Assembly: GCF_010729895.1 (NCBI RefSeq)
Contig: NZ_AP022612.1
Coordinates: 1,860,001-1,924,000, forward strand
DNA from: Mycolicibacterium confluentis
Lineage (GTDB): Bacteria > Actinomycetota > Actinomycetes > Mycobacteriales > Mycobacteriaceae
DNA: 64,000 nucleotides
Direction: 5' to 3'
Made by a program: the position numbers and the translations under genes. Positions 36,155 to 47,850 of this stretch are shown piece by piece (positions within the stretch are counted from its first letter, which is position 1; the number at the start of each line of letters is the position of its first letter). The notes below the pieces were generated by a model. That model saw only the letters and a program-made list of their open reading frames with translations, was not told the origin of the DNA and did not search any database.

Positions 36155-37671
36155 CCCTTGTCGGCGATGTCCTCCAGGACAGCGAACATGGTGCGGGTCG
36201 GAACCCCAGTGCCGCCCTTGGGTGTGTAGCCCCACGGACCGCCGGTGTTGTAGGCCGGGCCCGCGACGTCGAGGTGCACCCACTGCACGCCGTCGGCGAC
36301 GAACTCGCGCAGGTACACCCCGGCCACCAGCATCCCCGCGAACCGCTGGGCGCTGACGTTGGCCAGGTCCGCGACCGAAGACTTCAGGTCGTCCTTGAGC
36401 TCGTCGGGCAGCGGCATGGGCCAGCCGTTCTCGCCGACGGACTGCGACAGTGCCGCGACCCGGTCGCGGAACTCGTCGCTGCCCATCACGCCGGGGATGC
36501 GTGCGCCCAGCGCCACGGTCTGCGCGCCGGTCAGCGTCGAGGTCTCGATCAGGTAGTCCGGGTTGTCCTCGCAGGCCCGCACGATCGCGTCGGCCAGCAC
36601 CAACCGGCCCTCGGCGTCGGTGTTGAGCACCTCGACCGTGGTGCCGCCGTACTGAGTCAGCACGTCACCGGGACGCTGAGCGGTGGCCGACGGCATGTTC
36701 TCGGCCATCGGCACCGTGGCGATGACGTTGATCGGCAGCTCAAGCTGCGCGGCCAGCACGACCGTCGCGATGACCGCTGCCGCACCGCCCATGTCGGAGG
36801 TCATGTGGTGCATCGACGCGGCCGGCTTGATCGAGATGCCGCCGGTGTCGAACGTGATGCCCTTGCCCACGAGGGCGACGGTCTTGGCGTCCTTGCGCCC
36901 CGATCGGTGGACGAGTCGCACCAGGCGCGGGGGACGCGACGAGCCCTTCCCGACGCCGACGATGCCGCCGTAGCCGGCCTCCTCGAGCGCCTTGCGGTTG
37001 AGCACCTCGACCTCGAGTCCGACCGAGGAGCCCAGCGCCTTGGCGCGCTTGGCGAACTCCGCGGGATACAGGTGGCTCGGCGGGGTGTTGACGAAATCAC
37101 GCGCGGTGGCGACCGCCGTGGCCACGGCCGTGGCCCGCTGGGCGCGCTTCTTGGCGTCCTTGCCCGAGGCCAGCACCGTGATGGAGCTCAGGCCCTTGTC
37201 CTTGGGGGCGGTCTTGGCGCTGCGGTAGTCGACGAAGCGGTAGGAGCCCAGGATCAGGCCTTCGACCGTCGCCTCGAGGTCGACCTCGGACAGCGTGGTG
37301 AGCACGGCCTCGGTGCCGTTGAGCGAGCGCGCCGCGACCCCGGCGGCCTTGCGGATGACGTCGGCGGGCCACTCGTCGCGCGGCTTGCCCAACCCGACGG
37401 CCAGCACGCTGCCGACCCCGAGCGACGGTGCCACCAGGCGCGTGACCTGCTCGGCGCCGCCCTTGGCGCCCAGCGCCACGAGCGCCTTCTCGATCTCGGC
37501 GACGGCCTCGGCGGACAGGAACTCGGAGCCCAGCACCGTAGGCGTGGCCTCGGGGGAGTCCGGGTCCCCACTGACCACGCCGACGATCAGCACCGTGGAG
37601 TCCAGGCCGCTTTGGGGCAGCGTGGTCGCGATGGTGACGGCGGGGGACTGGTAGGCAGGTTCGGTGCTCAC
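36151..37671 (-). CDS. pepB: Leucyl (cytosol) aminopeptidase, M17 family
   Basis: 506 residues. The C-terminal catalytic domain shows [32 protein letters not shown] and the family signature [14 protein letters not shown], which hold the two-metal ligands and catalytic Lys/Arg. The N-terminal ~170 residues form the non-catalytic domain. It removes N-terminal residues from peptides in the cytoplasm. The start is set at the GTG at 37671, because a -10 TAGGGT ends 7 nt before it; longer starts would place it inside the promoter. Divergent from gcvT across only 32 bp. Confidence 0.95.
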   Translation of the reverse strand: MSTEPAYQSPAVTIATTLPQSGLDSTVLIVGVVSGDPDSPEATPTVLGSEFLSAEAVAEIEKALVALGAKGGAEQVTRLVAPSLGVGSVLAVGLGKPRDEWPADVIRKAAGVAARSLNGTEAVLTTLSEVDLEATVEGLILGSYRFVDYRSAKTAPKDKGLSSITVLASGKDAKKRAQRATAVATAVATARDFVNTPPSHLYPAEFAKRAKALGSSVGLEVEVLNRKALEEAGYGGIVGVGKGSSRPPRLVRLVHRSGRKDAKTVALVGKGITFDTGGISIKPAASMHHMTSDMGGAAAVIATVVLAAQLELPINVIATVPMAENMPSATAQRPGDVLTQYGGTTVEVLNTDAEGRLVLADAIVRACEDNPDYLIETSTLTGAQTVALGARIPGVMGSDEFRDRVAALSQSVGENGWPMPLPDELKDDLKSSVADLANVSAQRFAGMLVAGVYLREFVADGVQWVHLDVAGPAYNTGGPWGYTPKGGTGVPTRTMFAVLEDIADKG

Positions 37672-37678
37672 GGTGATC

Positions 37679-37684
37679 ACCCTA
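37679..37684 (-). promoter_or_regulatory. -10 TAGGGT of pepB (leaderless)
   Basis: Minus strand TAGGGT, then GATCACC (7 nt), then the GTG at 37671. Confidence 0.5.
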
Positions 37685-37689
37685 ATCAC

Positions 37690-37695
37690 TAGGCT
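37690..37695 (+). promoter_or_regulatory. -10 TAGGCT of gcvT (leaderless)
   Basis: TAGGCT, 8 nt, then the GTG at 37704. Only 5 bp separate it from the opposing pepB hexamer. Confidence 0.45.
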
Positions 37696-37703
37696 GGACA
37701 CCC

Positions 37704-38801
37704 GTGACTGACGATCTGCTGCACGGACCTCTTGAAGACCGCCACCGTGAACTGGGCGCCAGCTTCGCCGAGTTCGGCGGATGGCTGATGCCGGTCTCGT
37801 ACGCCGGCACCGTCTCCGAGCACAACGCCACCCGCAACGCGGTCGGTCTGTTCGACGTCAGCCACCTCGGGAAGGCGCTGGTCAAGGGTCCGGGTGCCGC
37901 CGAGTTCGTCAACTCCGCCTTCACCAACGACCTGACCCGCATCGCCCCGGGCAAGGCGCAGTACACGCTGTGCTGCACCGAATCCGGCGGTGTGATCGAC
38001 GACCTGATCGCCTACTACGTCGCCGACGACGAGATTTTCCTGGTGCCCAACGCCGCCAACACCGCGGCCGTCATCGCCGCTTTGAAAGAGGTTGCGCCCG
38101 AGGGCATCACGGTCACCGACGAGCACCGCTCCCACGCCGTGCTCGCGGTCCAGGGGCCCAAGTCGGCCGAGGTGCTGACCGCGCTGGGCTTGCCCACCGA
38201 GATGGACTACATGGGCTTTGAGGATGGTGAGGTCGACGGCATTCCGGTGCGCGTGTGTCGCACCGGCTACACCGGCGAGCACGGCTACGAGCTGCTGCCG
38301 CCGTGGGATCAGGCCGGCGTGGTGTTCGATGCGCTGGTGGCCGCGGTGTCCGAGGCCGGGGGCGAACTCGCGGGCCTGGGCGCGCGCGACACCCTGCGGA
38401 CCGAGATGGGCTACCCGCTGCACGGGCATGAGCTGTCGCTGGACATCTCACCGCTGCAGGCCCGCGCCGGGTGGGCGATCGGCTGGCGCAAGGACCTGTT
38501 CTGGGGCCGGGACGCGCTGCTGGCCGAGAAACAGGACGGACCGCGCAGGCTGCTGCGCGGCCTGCGCGCGACGGGACGCGGGGTGCTGCGACCCGACCTG
38601 CGCGTGCTCGCCGGTGACAACGAGGTCGGGGTGACCACCTCCGGCACGTTCTCGCCGACCCTGAAGGTCGGCATCGCGCTGGCGCTGATCGACACCGACG
38701 CGGGTATCGATGACGGTGCCGTCGTCACGGTCGACGTGCGGGGGCGCGCACTGGAATGTGAAGTGGTCAAGCCGCCGTTCGTCGACGTCCGCACGCGCTG
38801 A
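37704..38801 (+). CDS. gcvT: Aminomethyltransferase (glycine cleavage T protein)
   Basis: 365 residues, standard length. It transfers the methylene group from aminomethyl-lipoyl GcvH to tetrahydrofolate and releases ammonia. Signatures: [20 protein letters not shown] near the N terminus, the [17 protein letters not shown] folate-site segment, [14 protein letters not shown], and [19 protein letters not shown]. GcvH needs lipoate, made by the lipB-lipA genes in this window. Divergent from pepB. A 26-bp near-palindrome starts directly after its stop codon. Confidence 0.96.
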   Translation: MTDDLLHGPLEDRHRELGASFAEFGGWLMPVSYAGTVSEHNATRNAVGLFDVSHLGKALVKGPGAAEFVNSAFTNDLTRIAPGKAQYTLCCTESGGVIDDLIAYYVADDEIFLVPNAANTAAVIAALKEVAPEGITVTDEHRSHAVLAVQGPKSAEVLTALGLPTEMDYMGFEDGEVDGIPVRVCRTGYTGEHGYELLPPWDQAGVVFDALVAAVSEAGGELAGLGARDTLRTEMGYPLHGHELSLDISPLQARAGWAIGWRKDLFWGRDALLAEKQDGPRRLLRGLRATGRGVLRPDLRVLAGDNEVGVTTSGTFSPTLKVGIALALIDTDAGIDDGAVVTVDVRGRALECEVVKPPFVDVRTR

Positions 38802-38827
38802 GTGCGCCGGAGAATTCGCTGGCGCAC
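38802..38827. promoter_or_regulatory. 26-bp near-palindrome between gcvT and ilvE
   Basis: GTGCGCC and GGCGCAC arms (7 bp perfect) around a GAATTC-centred core; 11 of 13 positions pair overall. It starts 1 bp after the gcvT stop and ends 5 bp before the ilvE -10, covering the -35 area. It may be an operator or a terminator without a T tract. Confidence 0.5.
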
Positions 38828-38832
38828 GGTTA

Positions 38833-38838
38833 TACAAT
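38833..38838 (+). promoter_or_regulatory. -10 TACAAT of ilvE (leaderless)
   Basis: TACAAT, then TCCCCT (6 nt), then the ATG at 38845. Confidence 0.55.
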
Positions 38839-38844
38839 TCCCCT

Positions 38845-39948
<1,104 letters not shown>

Positions 39949-40045
39949 CGCCTCGGCGTCCCCCTTCGCCCATTGTGTCGCTCGTCACACGAGGCGGATA
40001 ATGAATGGTTCTCGAAACCGAGAACTTTCACCAAGGGGGAGCATC

Positions 40046-41566
40046 GTGGCGCAGATCAAGGGGTTCGATCCGGCCGTCAGTAATCAGCGGCCAGAAGACA
40101 CCGGGGGCAATGTCGTTCCCGTCGGCGTGTGGGGTGACTCCGACGTCGGCGGCGGCGTGTTCGGCTCAAGCGGAAATCTGCCGCAGGGCAACGTGATTCC
40201 GATCGACCCACCCGCGGGCGTGGAGGGCCACGGAGTGGATGGGCCCGGAGTCGTGGGCCGCAGTCTCAACGACACCGGCACGGTCGGAGAGGCGCTGCAG
40301 TCACCCGGCGTGATGGGTCGCAGCACGTCGGCCTCGGGTGTGCTCGGTGTGACCTTCAGCCCCGACGACGGCGCGCACGGTGTATTCGGTTCGTCGACAA
40401 CCGGCGGAAACGGGGTGACCGGATTCGTCGGCGGCGCAACGGGAACCATCGGCAGCAGCATCCGCGGCATCGGGGTGCGGGGCACCACGGGAACCGGCGC
40501 GGCCGGTGTGCTCGGCCAGAGCTTCGGCGGATCCTCTGGTGGCGCTGCGGGTCCGGCGGTGCGTGGCACCAGCGATGTGGCCGTGGGTGTCAGCGGGGTC
40601 AGTGGAGCCACCGACGCCACCCAGGCACTGTGCTTCGGGTCCGGGTATGGCCACTTCTCGCTGCACTTCTCCGCCGAACCCGGCGGGGGTGTGCTGGGTG
40701 TCAGCGTGCTCGGCAGCGGAGTGGAGGGCTCCACGTTCGCGTCGGTCCGCAACAACCCGGACGTCGCGGCCGTGCGGGGGCAGAGCGCCAACGGATGGGC
40801 CGGGCTGTTCGTGGGCCGGGTTCGCGTCACCGGCGCGCTGCAGAAGGCCGGCGGGGGATTCATCATCGACCATCCGACCGATCCCGAAAACCGGTATCTG
40901 TCGCACTCATTCGTCGAATCACCCGAGATGCTCAACGTGTACAGCGGGACCGTCACCACCAACCGCGACGGTCTGGCCACGGTCAAGCTTCCGGCGTACT
41001 TCGAATCGCTCAACACCGACTTCCGCTACCAGCTCACCGTGGTCGGCCAACTGGCGACGGCGGCCGTGGTCGAGGAGGTCAAGGACAACGCGTTCACCAT
41101 CCAGACCGAGCCCGGGCGGGTCAAGGTCTGCTGGCAGGTCACAGGTGTGCGTGCCGACCGCTGGGCGCAGGCCAACCGGATTCCTGTTGAGGAGAGCAAG
41201 CCGCGCGCCGAACGCGGCACCTACCTGCATCCGGAACTGTTCGGCCGCAAGGCGTCCGCCAGTCACCCGGCACCGGCCGTGCGCACCCCCGACGGGTTGC
41301 CGCGTGACCTGCGCCGCGATGTTGCCAGCGGGCTCAGCGCCGCGGGCCGGGACGCCACAGTGCGCGATGTGCGCAAGCTGCTGACGCAGGCCCGCAAGAA
41401 CTTCGATGCCGACACCGCGCGGGAGCGGACCCGGTTCGACGCGGAATGGGCTGCGGTGCAGGAGGCCATCGCCGCGGTCGCCGCCGCAGCGCCTAGCCGA
41501 TCGCGAGGCCGAGGGCGGTCAAAGTCGTCGACACCTCCACGGCAGCGCCGAGCACGTCGCCGGTGA
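40046..41566 (+). CDS. Gly-Val repeat (predicted beta-solenoid) protein with conserved C-terminal domain, unknown function
   Basis: 506 residues from a GTG at 40046 with AAGGGGGA 5 nt upstream. Residues ~20-265 are built of short G-V-x-G repeats ([52 protein letters not shown]) that suggest a parallel beta-helix. Residues ~265-375 form a compact domain beginning [19 protein letters not shown] and including [15 protein letters not shown] and [17 protein letters not shown], a pattern seen in bacterial surface and phage-tail-like repeat proteins. The tail is charged and helical, then basic. No signal peptide is visible. The last 74 bp overlap cobS on the other strand. M. tuberculosis has an unrelated membrane protein gene here. 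Confidence 0.75.
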   Translation: MAQIKGFDPAVSNQRPEDTGGNVVPVGVWGDSDVGGGVFGSSGNLPQGNVIPIDPPAGVEGHGVDGPGVVGRSLNDTGTVGEALQSPGVMGRSTSASGVLGVTFSPDDGAHGVFGSSTTGGNGVTGFVGGATGTIGSSIRGIGVRGTTGTGAAGVLGQSFGGSSGGAAGPAVRGTSDVAVGVSGVSGATDATQALCFGSGYGHFSLHFSAEPGGGVLGVSVLGSGVEGSTFASVRNNPDVAAVRGQSANGWAGLFVGRVRVTGALQKAGGGFIIDHPTDPENRYLSHSFVESPEMLNVYSGTVTTNRDGLATVKLPAYFESLNTDFRYQLTVVGQLATAAVVEEVKDNAFTIQTEPGRVKVCWQVTGVRADRWAQANRIPVEESKPRAERGTYLHPELFGRKASASHPAPAVRTPDGLPRDLRRDVASGLSAAGRDATVRDVRKLLTQARKNFDADTARERTRFDAEWAAVQEAIAAVAAAAPSRSRGRGRSKSSTPPRQRRARRR

Positions 41567-42218
41567 CACCACCGAACCGCCGCACGCAGTGCGCCACCAA
41601 CGCGACCACCACGGCCGCGACGACTAGCACCACCACAGGCCCCTGCCAGGGTCTGGGAGTGACGAACACCGCAGCGACGGCCAGGGCGACCACCCACGCA
41701 CCGGCCACCCACCACGTCTGAGTTCCTGCCGCCAGCGCACCCAGGGTGCTGCCCTCGGCGGCAGGCACACCGCGGCGGCATGCCAGCACCACCGCGACCC
41801 GCCCCGCGGTGACCGCAACGACGATTCCGGCCGGGGTCAGGTCGGCGAAGGCCAGGCCGGTCAGCCCGATCGCCAGCACCACGGCCGCCACCCCGAACGG
41901 TCCCGCGGTGCCGTCGCGCATGACGGCCAGGGCCCGCTCGGGCGGGCCGTAACAGCCCAGGCCGTCGGTGGTGTCCGACAGTCCGTCGATGTGCAGACCG
42001 CGCGTGGTCAGCAGCAGCACCGCGACGGCCAGCAGACCCGACAGCGCGCTGCCTGCGCCGAACATCTCACCCGCACCCCAGGCCACCGCGGCCGCGAGCG
42101 CACCCAGCGCCACGCCCACCACCGGCAGGGCCGTCACCGCACCCCGGCCGAACGGTGTGTCCGACCGCAGCGGCAGGACTGTGAAGAACGTGAAAGCGGT
42201 TGTCAGCGAGCCGATCAC
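41493..42218 (-). CDS. cobS: Adenosylcobinamide-GDP ribazoletransferase (cobalamin synthase)
   Basis: 241 residues. Integral membrane enzyme with about six hydrophobic segments that joins adenosylcobinamide-GDP and alpha-ribazole. The metal-binding motif [20 protein letters not shown] lies near residues 73-92, followed by [20 protein letters not shown], both typical. Its ATG overlaps the cobT stop (ATGA at 42215-42218). The 3' end overlaps the convergent repeat-protein gene by 74 bp. Confidence 0.95.
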   Translation of the reverse strand: MIGSLTTAFTFFTVLPLRSDTPFGRGAVTALPVVGVALGALAAAVAWGAGEMFGAGSALSGLLAVAVLLLTTRGLHIDGLSDTTDGLGCYGPPERALAVMRDGTAGPFGVAAVVLAIGLTGLAFADLTPAGIVVAVTAGRVAVVLACRRGVPAAEGSTLGALAAGTQTWWVAGAWVVALAVAAVFVTPRPWQGPVVVLVVAAVVVALVAHCVRRFGGVTGDVLGAAVEVSTTLTALGLAIG

Positions 42219-43258
42219 GAGTCGGAGCGGCCGGACACGCCAGCCGAGTCGAAGGTGGCCATCTGCGCCAGCGTGGCGATCGCGGCCCGGACGACGGGCA
42301 GTGCGACCACCGCGCCGGAGCCCTCACCCAGGCGCATCCCGAGGTCGACGATGGGTTCGAGTTCCAACTGGGCCAACGCCAGGGTGTGGGCGGGTTCGGT
42401 GGACCGGTGCCCAGCCTGCCACCACGCGCGCGCCCCGGGGGCCAGGCGTTCCGCGACCAGGGCCGCCGAGGTGACCACCATGCCGTCGAGCAGCACCGGG
42501 GTCCGGCGCAGCGCGGCCTGCGCGAGGAATCCGGCCATCGCGGCCAGGTCCGCGCCGCCGCCGACCCGCAGCACGGCCACCGGGTCCGAGCGCACCGGAT
42601 GCACCCGGTAGAGCGCATCCCGGACCGCCGCGGTCTTTCGGATCCAGCCCGCGTCGTCGATTCCGGTGCCGCGTCCGATCGCCGCCACCGGTTCGGTGTT
42701 GGTCAGTGCGCACACCAGAACCGTTGCCGCGGTGGTGTTTCCGATACCCATATCGCCGGCGATCAGCAGGTCGGCACCCGAATCCACCTCCTCGTCGGCG
42801 ATGTCGCGGCCCGCGGCGACGGCCGCGGCGACCTCGTCCTCCGACAGCGCGTCGGCGACGGCGATGTTCTCGCTGGACCTGCGGACCTTGTGGGTGCCGG
42901 GCGCATCGGTGTCGACCGCGACGTCCACCAAGCGCACACCGGCACCCGCGAGTTCGGCGAGCACGTTGATCGCCGCGCCGCCGGCGTCGATGTTGGCCAC
43001 CATCTGCGCGGTCACCTCGGGCGGGTACGCCGACACTCCCGCTCGCGCCACTCCATGGTCGGCCGCGAACACCACGACGCGGGCCCGCTCGAACTGCTTG
43101 GGCGGACACACCCCCTGACATGAGGACACCCACACCGAAAGGTCTTCGAGGCGGCCAAGTGCGCCGCGGGGTTTGGTCAGATTGTCCTGCCGGGCGCGGG
43201 CCGCCGCCGCGACCTCCGCATCGGGGGTCGGCACAGTGTCGAACGTGGGTGCCGTCAT
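42215..43258 (-). CDS. cobT: Nicotinate-nucleotide:dimethylbenzimidazole phosphoribosyltransferase
   Basis: 347 residues. It makes alpha-ribazole phosphate, the lower ligand of cobalamin. Signatures: [57 protein letters not shown] and the catalytic Glu in [13 protein letters not shown] near the C terminus. The ATG at 43258 overlaps the cobU stop by one base (TGATG); a GTG at 43261 is an alternative. It is translationally coupled at both ends. Confidence 0.96.
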   Translation of the reverse strand: MTAPTFDTVPTPDAEVAAAARARQDNLTKPRGALGRLEDLSVWVSSCQGVCPPKQFERARVVVFAADHGVARAGVSAYPPEVTAQMVANIDAGGAAINVLAELAGAGVRLVDVAVDTDAPGTHKVRRSSENIAVADALSEDEVAAAVAAGRDIADEEVDSGADLLIAGDMGIGNTTAATVLVCALTNTEPVAAIGRGTGIDDAGWIRKTAAVRDALYRVHPVRSDPVAVLRVGGGADLAAMAGFLAQAALRRTPVLLDGMVVTSAALVAERLAPGARAWWQAGHRSTEPAHTLALAQLELEPIVDLGMRLGEGSGAVVALPVVRAAIATLAQMATFDSAGVSGRSDS

Positions 43259-43788
43259 CACTGCCCCGCCGGTTTCACGGTCAGAGGAAGGCCGGCCACC
43301 ACCAGCACCACGCGATCACACACCGCAGCCAGGCGTTGATTGAGCGTGCCCAGGGCGTCGGTGAACAGGCGGCCGGCCGGTGTCGCGGGCACGACCGTCA
43401 GCCCGACCTCGGGGCTGACCAGCACGAGGGGTTGGGTGAACTGTGCGACCGCGTCGACGAGGTCCTCGACGTCGGCGACCACAGATCCGCCCTGCCACGC
43501 CTCGCGCTGATCCATGGCCGTCGTCAGCCAGTTGCCCACGTCGTCGACCAGGGTGGGGGCGGGGGAGCGGCGCAGCACCTCGGCCACATCGGCGCTCTCC
43601 ACGGTGCGCCACGCCGCCGGCCTGCGCTCACGATGGCCGGCGATGCGTGCCGCGAATTCGGGGTCCTCGCGCACCGGGGCGGTGGCGACATAGGTCACCG
43701 TGGAGGGCGCTTCCGCGGCGGCCTGGATCGCCTGCTCGGCCCAGCGGGACTTCCCAGACCGGATGCCGCCGAGCACCAGTGTGCGCAT
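43258..43788 (-). CDS. cobU: Adenosylcobinamide kinase/guanylyltransferase
   Basis: 176 residues. It phosphorylates adenosylcobinamide and adds GMP. P-loop [13 protein letters not shown] at residues ~7-19, [20 protein letters not shown] with the His that forms the GMP intermediate region, then [10 protein letters not shown] and [20 protein letters not shown]. It begins 8 bp after the DUF3043 gene and is followed by cobT and cobS, forming one operon for nucleotide-loop assembly. Confidence 0.95.
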   Translation of the reverse strand: MRTLVLGGIRSGKSRWAEQAIQAAAEAPSTVTYVATAPVREDPEFAARIAGHRERRPAAWRTVESADVAEVLRRSPAPTLVDDVGNWLTTAMDQREAWQGGSVVADVEDLVDAVAQFTQPLVLVSPEVGLTVVPATPAGRLFTDALGTLNQRLAAVCDRVVLVVAGLPLTVKPAGQ

Positions 43789-43796
43789 CGCGGCCG

Positions 43797-44486
43797 TCAG
43801 TCGATCTTGTCGCCGCGGTTCACGTTCGGCCGGGGCGCCCGCAGGCGTCGCATCTGCGAGGCCCGTCCGGCGGCGTAAAGACCCAGCCGCCAACGGCTTT
43901 CGGTGTTGTCCGGGAACTTCACGTCCACCTTGTTGTTGACCTTGCGGGCCAGCAGGATGGCGTCGACGGCCATCATCGCCATCAGGATCAGCATGCCGGG
44001 GGAGATGTAGTACTGGACCTGCGGCACCGCCAGCATGATGAAGATCAGCGCCAGCGCCAACGGCATGAACATGCCGAGCAGGTTGTAGCGCGAGTCGACC
44101 ACGTCGCGGACGTAGCGGCGGATCGGGCCCTGGTCGCGGGGCAGCAGGTAGGCCTCTTCGCCGGCCATCATCTTCGCGCGGCGCTCGTTCATCCGGCTGC
44201 GGCGTTCGGCGCGCTCGGCCTTGCGCTCCTCCTTGCTGAGCTTGGGCCCGGCGATGGCTTTGCGGCGTGCGCGGGCCTCGGCGGTGGTCATCGGCGCGGG
44301 CGCCACCGGGCCGCGACGACGACCGTCGTCGCGCTTCGGTGTCGGGCGGCCCTTGGGCGCCGTGACCTTGGCCTGTGCGGCCTTCTGCTCGGCGGCGGTT
44401 GCAGCGGCGGCCGAGTCGGCTCCGTCATCGGCCGGATCGGCACCACCCTCTGACGCGCCACCATTCTTACGACCCAGCAGTTTCAC
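43797..44486 (-). CDS. DUF3043 membrane protein (Rv2206-like)
   Basis: 229 residues from a GTG at 44486. The N-terminal ~100 residues are charged and low in complexity ([20 protein letters not shown]). Then [20 protein letters not shown] leads into two membrane helices ([18 protein letters not shown] and [16 protein letters not shown]), with a short basic tail. Function unknown. It heads the cobU-cobT-cobS operon. A TAATCT -10 ends 7 nt before the GTG. Confidence 0.88.
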   Translation of the reverse strand: MKLLGRKNGGASEGGADPADDGADSAAAATAAEQKAAQAKVTAPKGRPTPKRDDGRRRGPVAPAPMTTAEARARRKAIAGPKLSKEERKAERAERRSRMNERRAKMMAGEEAYLLPRDQGPIRRYVRDVVDSRYNLLGMFMPLALALIFIMLAVPQVQYYISPGMLILMAMMAVDAILLARKVNNKVDVKFPDNTESRWRLGLYAAGRASQMRRLRAPRPNVNRGDKID

Positions 44487-44493
44487 GCCTGCC

Positions 44494-44499
44494 AGATTA
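44494..44499 (-). promoter_or_regulatory. -10 TAATCT of the DUF3043-cob operon (leaderless)
   Basis: Minus strand TAATCT, then GGCAGGC (7 nt), then the GTG at 44486. Confidence 0.5.
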
Positions 44500-44546
44500 C
44501 TGCGGTGAGCGTCGCACCTCGTCATGCACCCACCGAAGACCCGTTC

Positions 44547-44552
44547 TACGCT
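44547..44552 (+). promoter_or_regulatory. -10 TACGCT of the glycerate kinase gene (leaderless)
   Basis: TACGCT, then GGCGCA (6 nt), then the ATG at 44559. Confidence 0.5.
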
Positions 44553-44558
44553 GGCGCA

Positions 44559-45638
44559 ATGATTGCGCAGGAGACCTCGGCCCTGCGGGTGCTCATCGCG
44601 CCGGACTGCTTCGGCGACACTCTGTCCGCGGTCCAGGCCGCCGAGGCGATCGCCGAAGGGTGGCGACGCAGTCGTCCCGGCGACCAGTTGCGGTTGGCCC
44701 CGCAGTCCGACGGCGGCCCAGGCTTCGTCGACGTGCTGGCCAGTCGGTTCGGCGGACTGCGCCAGAGTCGGGTGTCCGGCCCGCTCCAGGAGGAGGTCGA
44801 CGCCGCGTGGGTGTTCGATGAGGCCCACGCCACCGCCTACATCGAATGCGCCGCGGCCTGCGGGCTGGCGCTGCTGGGCGGACCACCCACCGTGGAGAGT
44901 GCGCTCGCCGCGCACACCACCGGGGTGGGACAACTGGTCGACGCCGCGGTGGCGGCTGGGGCGCGCCGCATCGTCGTGGGCCTGGGCGGCAGCGGCAGCA
45001 CCGACGGCGGGCGGGGACTGATCGACGCGCTCGGCGGTCTGGCCGCCGCCCGGGACAGGCTGGCCGGGCTCGAACTGATCGTCGCCTCCGACGTCGAGCA
45101 CCCCCTGCTGGGCCCGATGGGCGCGGCCCGCGTCTTCGGCCCGCAGAAGGGCGCCGACCCCGCGACCGTCGAACTGCTCGAAGAGCGGCTGACGGAGTGG
45201 GCGCGGTGCCTCGATGGGTTCGCTGGGAGCGCCGTCAGTGAACAATCGGGAGCGGGCGCTGCGGGCGGACTCGGCGCGGCGCTTCTGGCAGTCGGTGGCC
45301 GGCGCGAGTCCGGGGCGGCGATCATCGCCGAGCACACCGGCCTGGCCGACGACATCGCCGCGGCTGGGCTGATCATCACCGGTGAGGGCCGGTTCGACGA
45401 TCAGTCACTGCACGGCAAGGTGGTCAGCGCACTGGCCGACGGCGCCCGCGCCGCTGGCATCCCGGTGCTCGTCCTGGCTGGTCAGGTGGTGCTGGGCCGC
45501 GATGTGCTGGACGTGACCGGAATCACTGCCGCGTACGCGATCGCCGACTATGCGGGCTCTGTGCAGCGCGCGATCGACGACGCCGCCGCCCAGTTGACCG
45601 GCCTGGCTGCGAAGACGGCCGCAGAACTACGGGAATAG
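44559..45638 (+). CDS. Glycerate kinase, GlxK/GarK type (Rv2205c-like)
   Basis: 359 residues. Signatures: [20 protein letters not shown] at the N terminus, [33 protein letters not shown] and VFGPQKGAD, and [15 protein letters not shown] near residue 280. It phosphorylates glycerate to 2- or 3-phosphoglycerate. In this protein the N-terminal line reads DCFGDTL where many family members have DSFKGSL, so the Lys is absent; this is shared with some actinobacterial members as far as recalled. The start at 44559 is fixed by the -10. Divergent from the cob operon. Confidence 0.88.
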   Translation: MIAQETSALRVLIAPDCFGDTLSAVQAAEAIAEGWRRSRPGDQLRLAPQSDGGPGFVDVLASRFGGLRQSRVSGPLQEEVDAAWVFDEAHATAYIECAAACGLALLGGPPTVESALAAHTTGVGQLVDAAVAAGARRIVVGLGGSGSTDGGRGLIDALGGLAAARDRLAGLELIVASDVEHPLLGPMGAARVFGPQKGADPATVELLEERLTEWARCLDGFAGSAVSEQSGAGAAGGLGAALLAVGGRRESGAAIIAEHTGLADDIAAAGLIITGEGRFDDQSLHGKVVSALADGARAAGIPVLVLAGQVVLGRDVLDVTGITAAYAIADYAGSVQRAIDDAAAQLTGLAAKTAAELRE

Positions 45639-45651
45639 GCGCTGGCCTTGG

Positions 45652-45657
45652 TACCGT
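45652..45657 (+). promoter_or_regulatory. -10 TACCGT upstream of the IscA-like gene
   Basis: TACCGT, then TGAAGGC (7 nt), then an in-frame GTG at 45665. It gives either a 54-nt leader to the ATG at 45719 or a leaderless longer protein. Confidence 0.5.
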
Positions 45658-45718
45658 TGAAGGCGTGGGCGCACGGTTCGTGCAGCCCCGACACAGGCAA
45701 CTCGGCAGGGAGAACGCA

Positions 45719-46075
45719 ATGACTGTTCAGGACGAATCCGCCACCACCACCCATGGCGCGATCCTGACCGACGCCGCGGCCGCCAAGGCGAAGTCGCTGC
45801 TCGACCAGGAGGGCCGGGATGACCTGGCGCTTCGGATCGCCGTTCAGCCGGGGGGCTGCGCCGGTCTGCGGTACAACCTCTACTTCGACGACCGTTCCCT
45901 CGACGGCGACCTGACCACCGACTTCAACGGCGTCAAGCTGACGGTCGACCGGATGAGCGCGCCGTACATCCAGGGCGCTCAGATCGACTTCGTCGACACC
46001 ATCGAGAAGCAGGGCTTCACGATCGACAACCCCAACGCCACGGGTTCGTGCGCGTGCGGAGACTCCTTCAACTGA
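45719..46075 (+). CDS. A-type iron-sulfur carrier (IscA/ErpA/HesB family; Rv2204c-like)
   Basis: 118 residues, identical in length to M. tuberculosis Rv2204c. Conserved cysteines are in QPGGCAGLRYNLYFDD near residue 44 and the C-terminal GSCACGDSF, which together bind the cluster. It carries Fe-S clusters to apoproteins, possibly including LipA and QcrA encoded nearby. The ATG at 45719 has AGGGAGA 7 nt upstream. An in-frame GTG at 45665 sits exactly at the predicted transcription start. Confidence 0.93.
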   Translation: MTVQDESATTTHGAILTDAAAAKAKSLLDQEGRDDLALRIAVQPGGCAGLRYNLYFDDRSLDGDLTTDFNGVKLTVDRMSAPYIQGAQIDFVDTIEKQGFTIDNPNATGSCACGDSFN

Positions 46076-46076
46076 G

Positions 46077-46703
46077 TCAGAACGCGCCCGCCGTGCGCAT
46101 CACGTAGGAGCACACCAGGATCTGGTTGTTGTGCGTGAGGAGTTGCGCGACGCCCTGACGCTCCTCGGGACCACGCGTTCCGCGCGCGGCGGTGACGCGC
46201 ATCGAGAACAGCACCTGCGCGCTGGCGGGCGACGCGAACACGATGGTGTCCACCGACGTCACCTCGGCACTGCTGAACTGCTTGTTGAACGCATCCGAGG
46301 ACAGCTTGGCGAGCGCGTCGTCGGAGCGCCTGTCCCGCACACCGTCGTACAACCCGCACAGCGCGTTGCGTGAGATCGTCTGCAGATCCTTGTTCGACAG
46401 CGCGTCCAGGTAGTTCTGGATCGCGGTCTTGGCACTGCCCTCATTGATGACGCCGGTCGCCGTCGTCGCCGCGTCGTCGCGCGCCGCCCACACCACCGCG
46501 GCCACCAGGCCCACCACGGCGGCCAGCACGACCACCCAGGTGAGAAGCCTTCGCCCGCGGCGCGGCGCCGGATACGGGACCGGCGGAGGCAGCGGCCCGG
46601 GGTAGGCATTGGGCGGTCCGGGGTACCCCGGTCCATAGCCGGGGGGTACGGAGTGCGTCGAGGTGACGTCGGTACCCTGAGGCGGCGGATACGGGCCGGC
46701 CAT
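46077..46703 (-). CDS. Pro-rich single-pass membrane protein (Rv2203-like)
   Basis: 208 residues. Cytoplasmic Pro/Gly-rich N terminus (PPGYGPGYPGPPNAYPGPLP), basic stop RRGRR, one membrane helix (LLTWVVVLAAVVGLVAAVVW) near residues 53-72, and an extracellular ~130-residue domain. The domain begins with a helix AIQNYLDALSNKDLQTISRN and has two cysteines (ALCGLYDG, ILVCSYV), probably a lumazine-binding/NTF2-like fold. Function unknown. GGGAGAGAC precedes the ATG. Convergent with the IscA-like gene, 1 bp apart. Confidence 0.85.
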   Translation of the reverse strand: MAGPYPPPQGTDVTSTHSVPPGYGPGYPGPPNAYPGPLPPPVPYPAPRRGRRLLTWVVVLAAVVGLVAAVVWAARDDAATTATGVINEGSAKTAIQNYLDALSNKDLQTISRNALCGLYDGVRDRRSDDALAKLSSDAFNKQFSSAEVTSVDTIVFASPASAQVLFSMRVTAARGTRGPEERQGVAQLLTHNNQILVCSYVMRTAGAF

Positions 46704-46844
46704 GCTGTCTCTCCCAGATATCCGGTGATGCCATCGCGGCAGCTCGATCGGCGAACTGTGGCTCTGGTACGCAGGTTAGCGCACGTCGACAGTGGTGATC
46801 CGGCGTGTGACGGCCGCTAGGCTTCTCCTGACCGATTGAATTGA

Positions 46845-47834
<990 letters not shown>

Positions 47835-47850
47835 AACCCTCCGAACGGGG

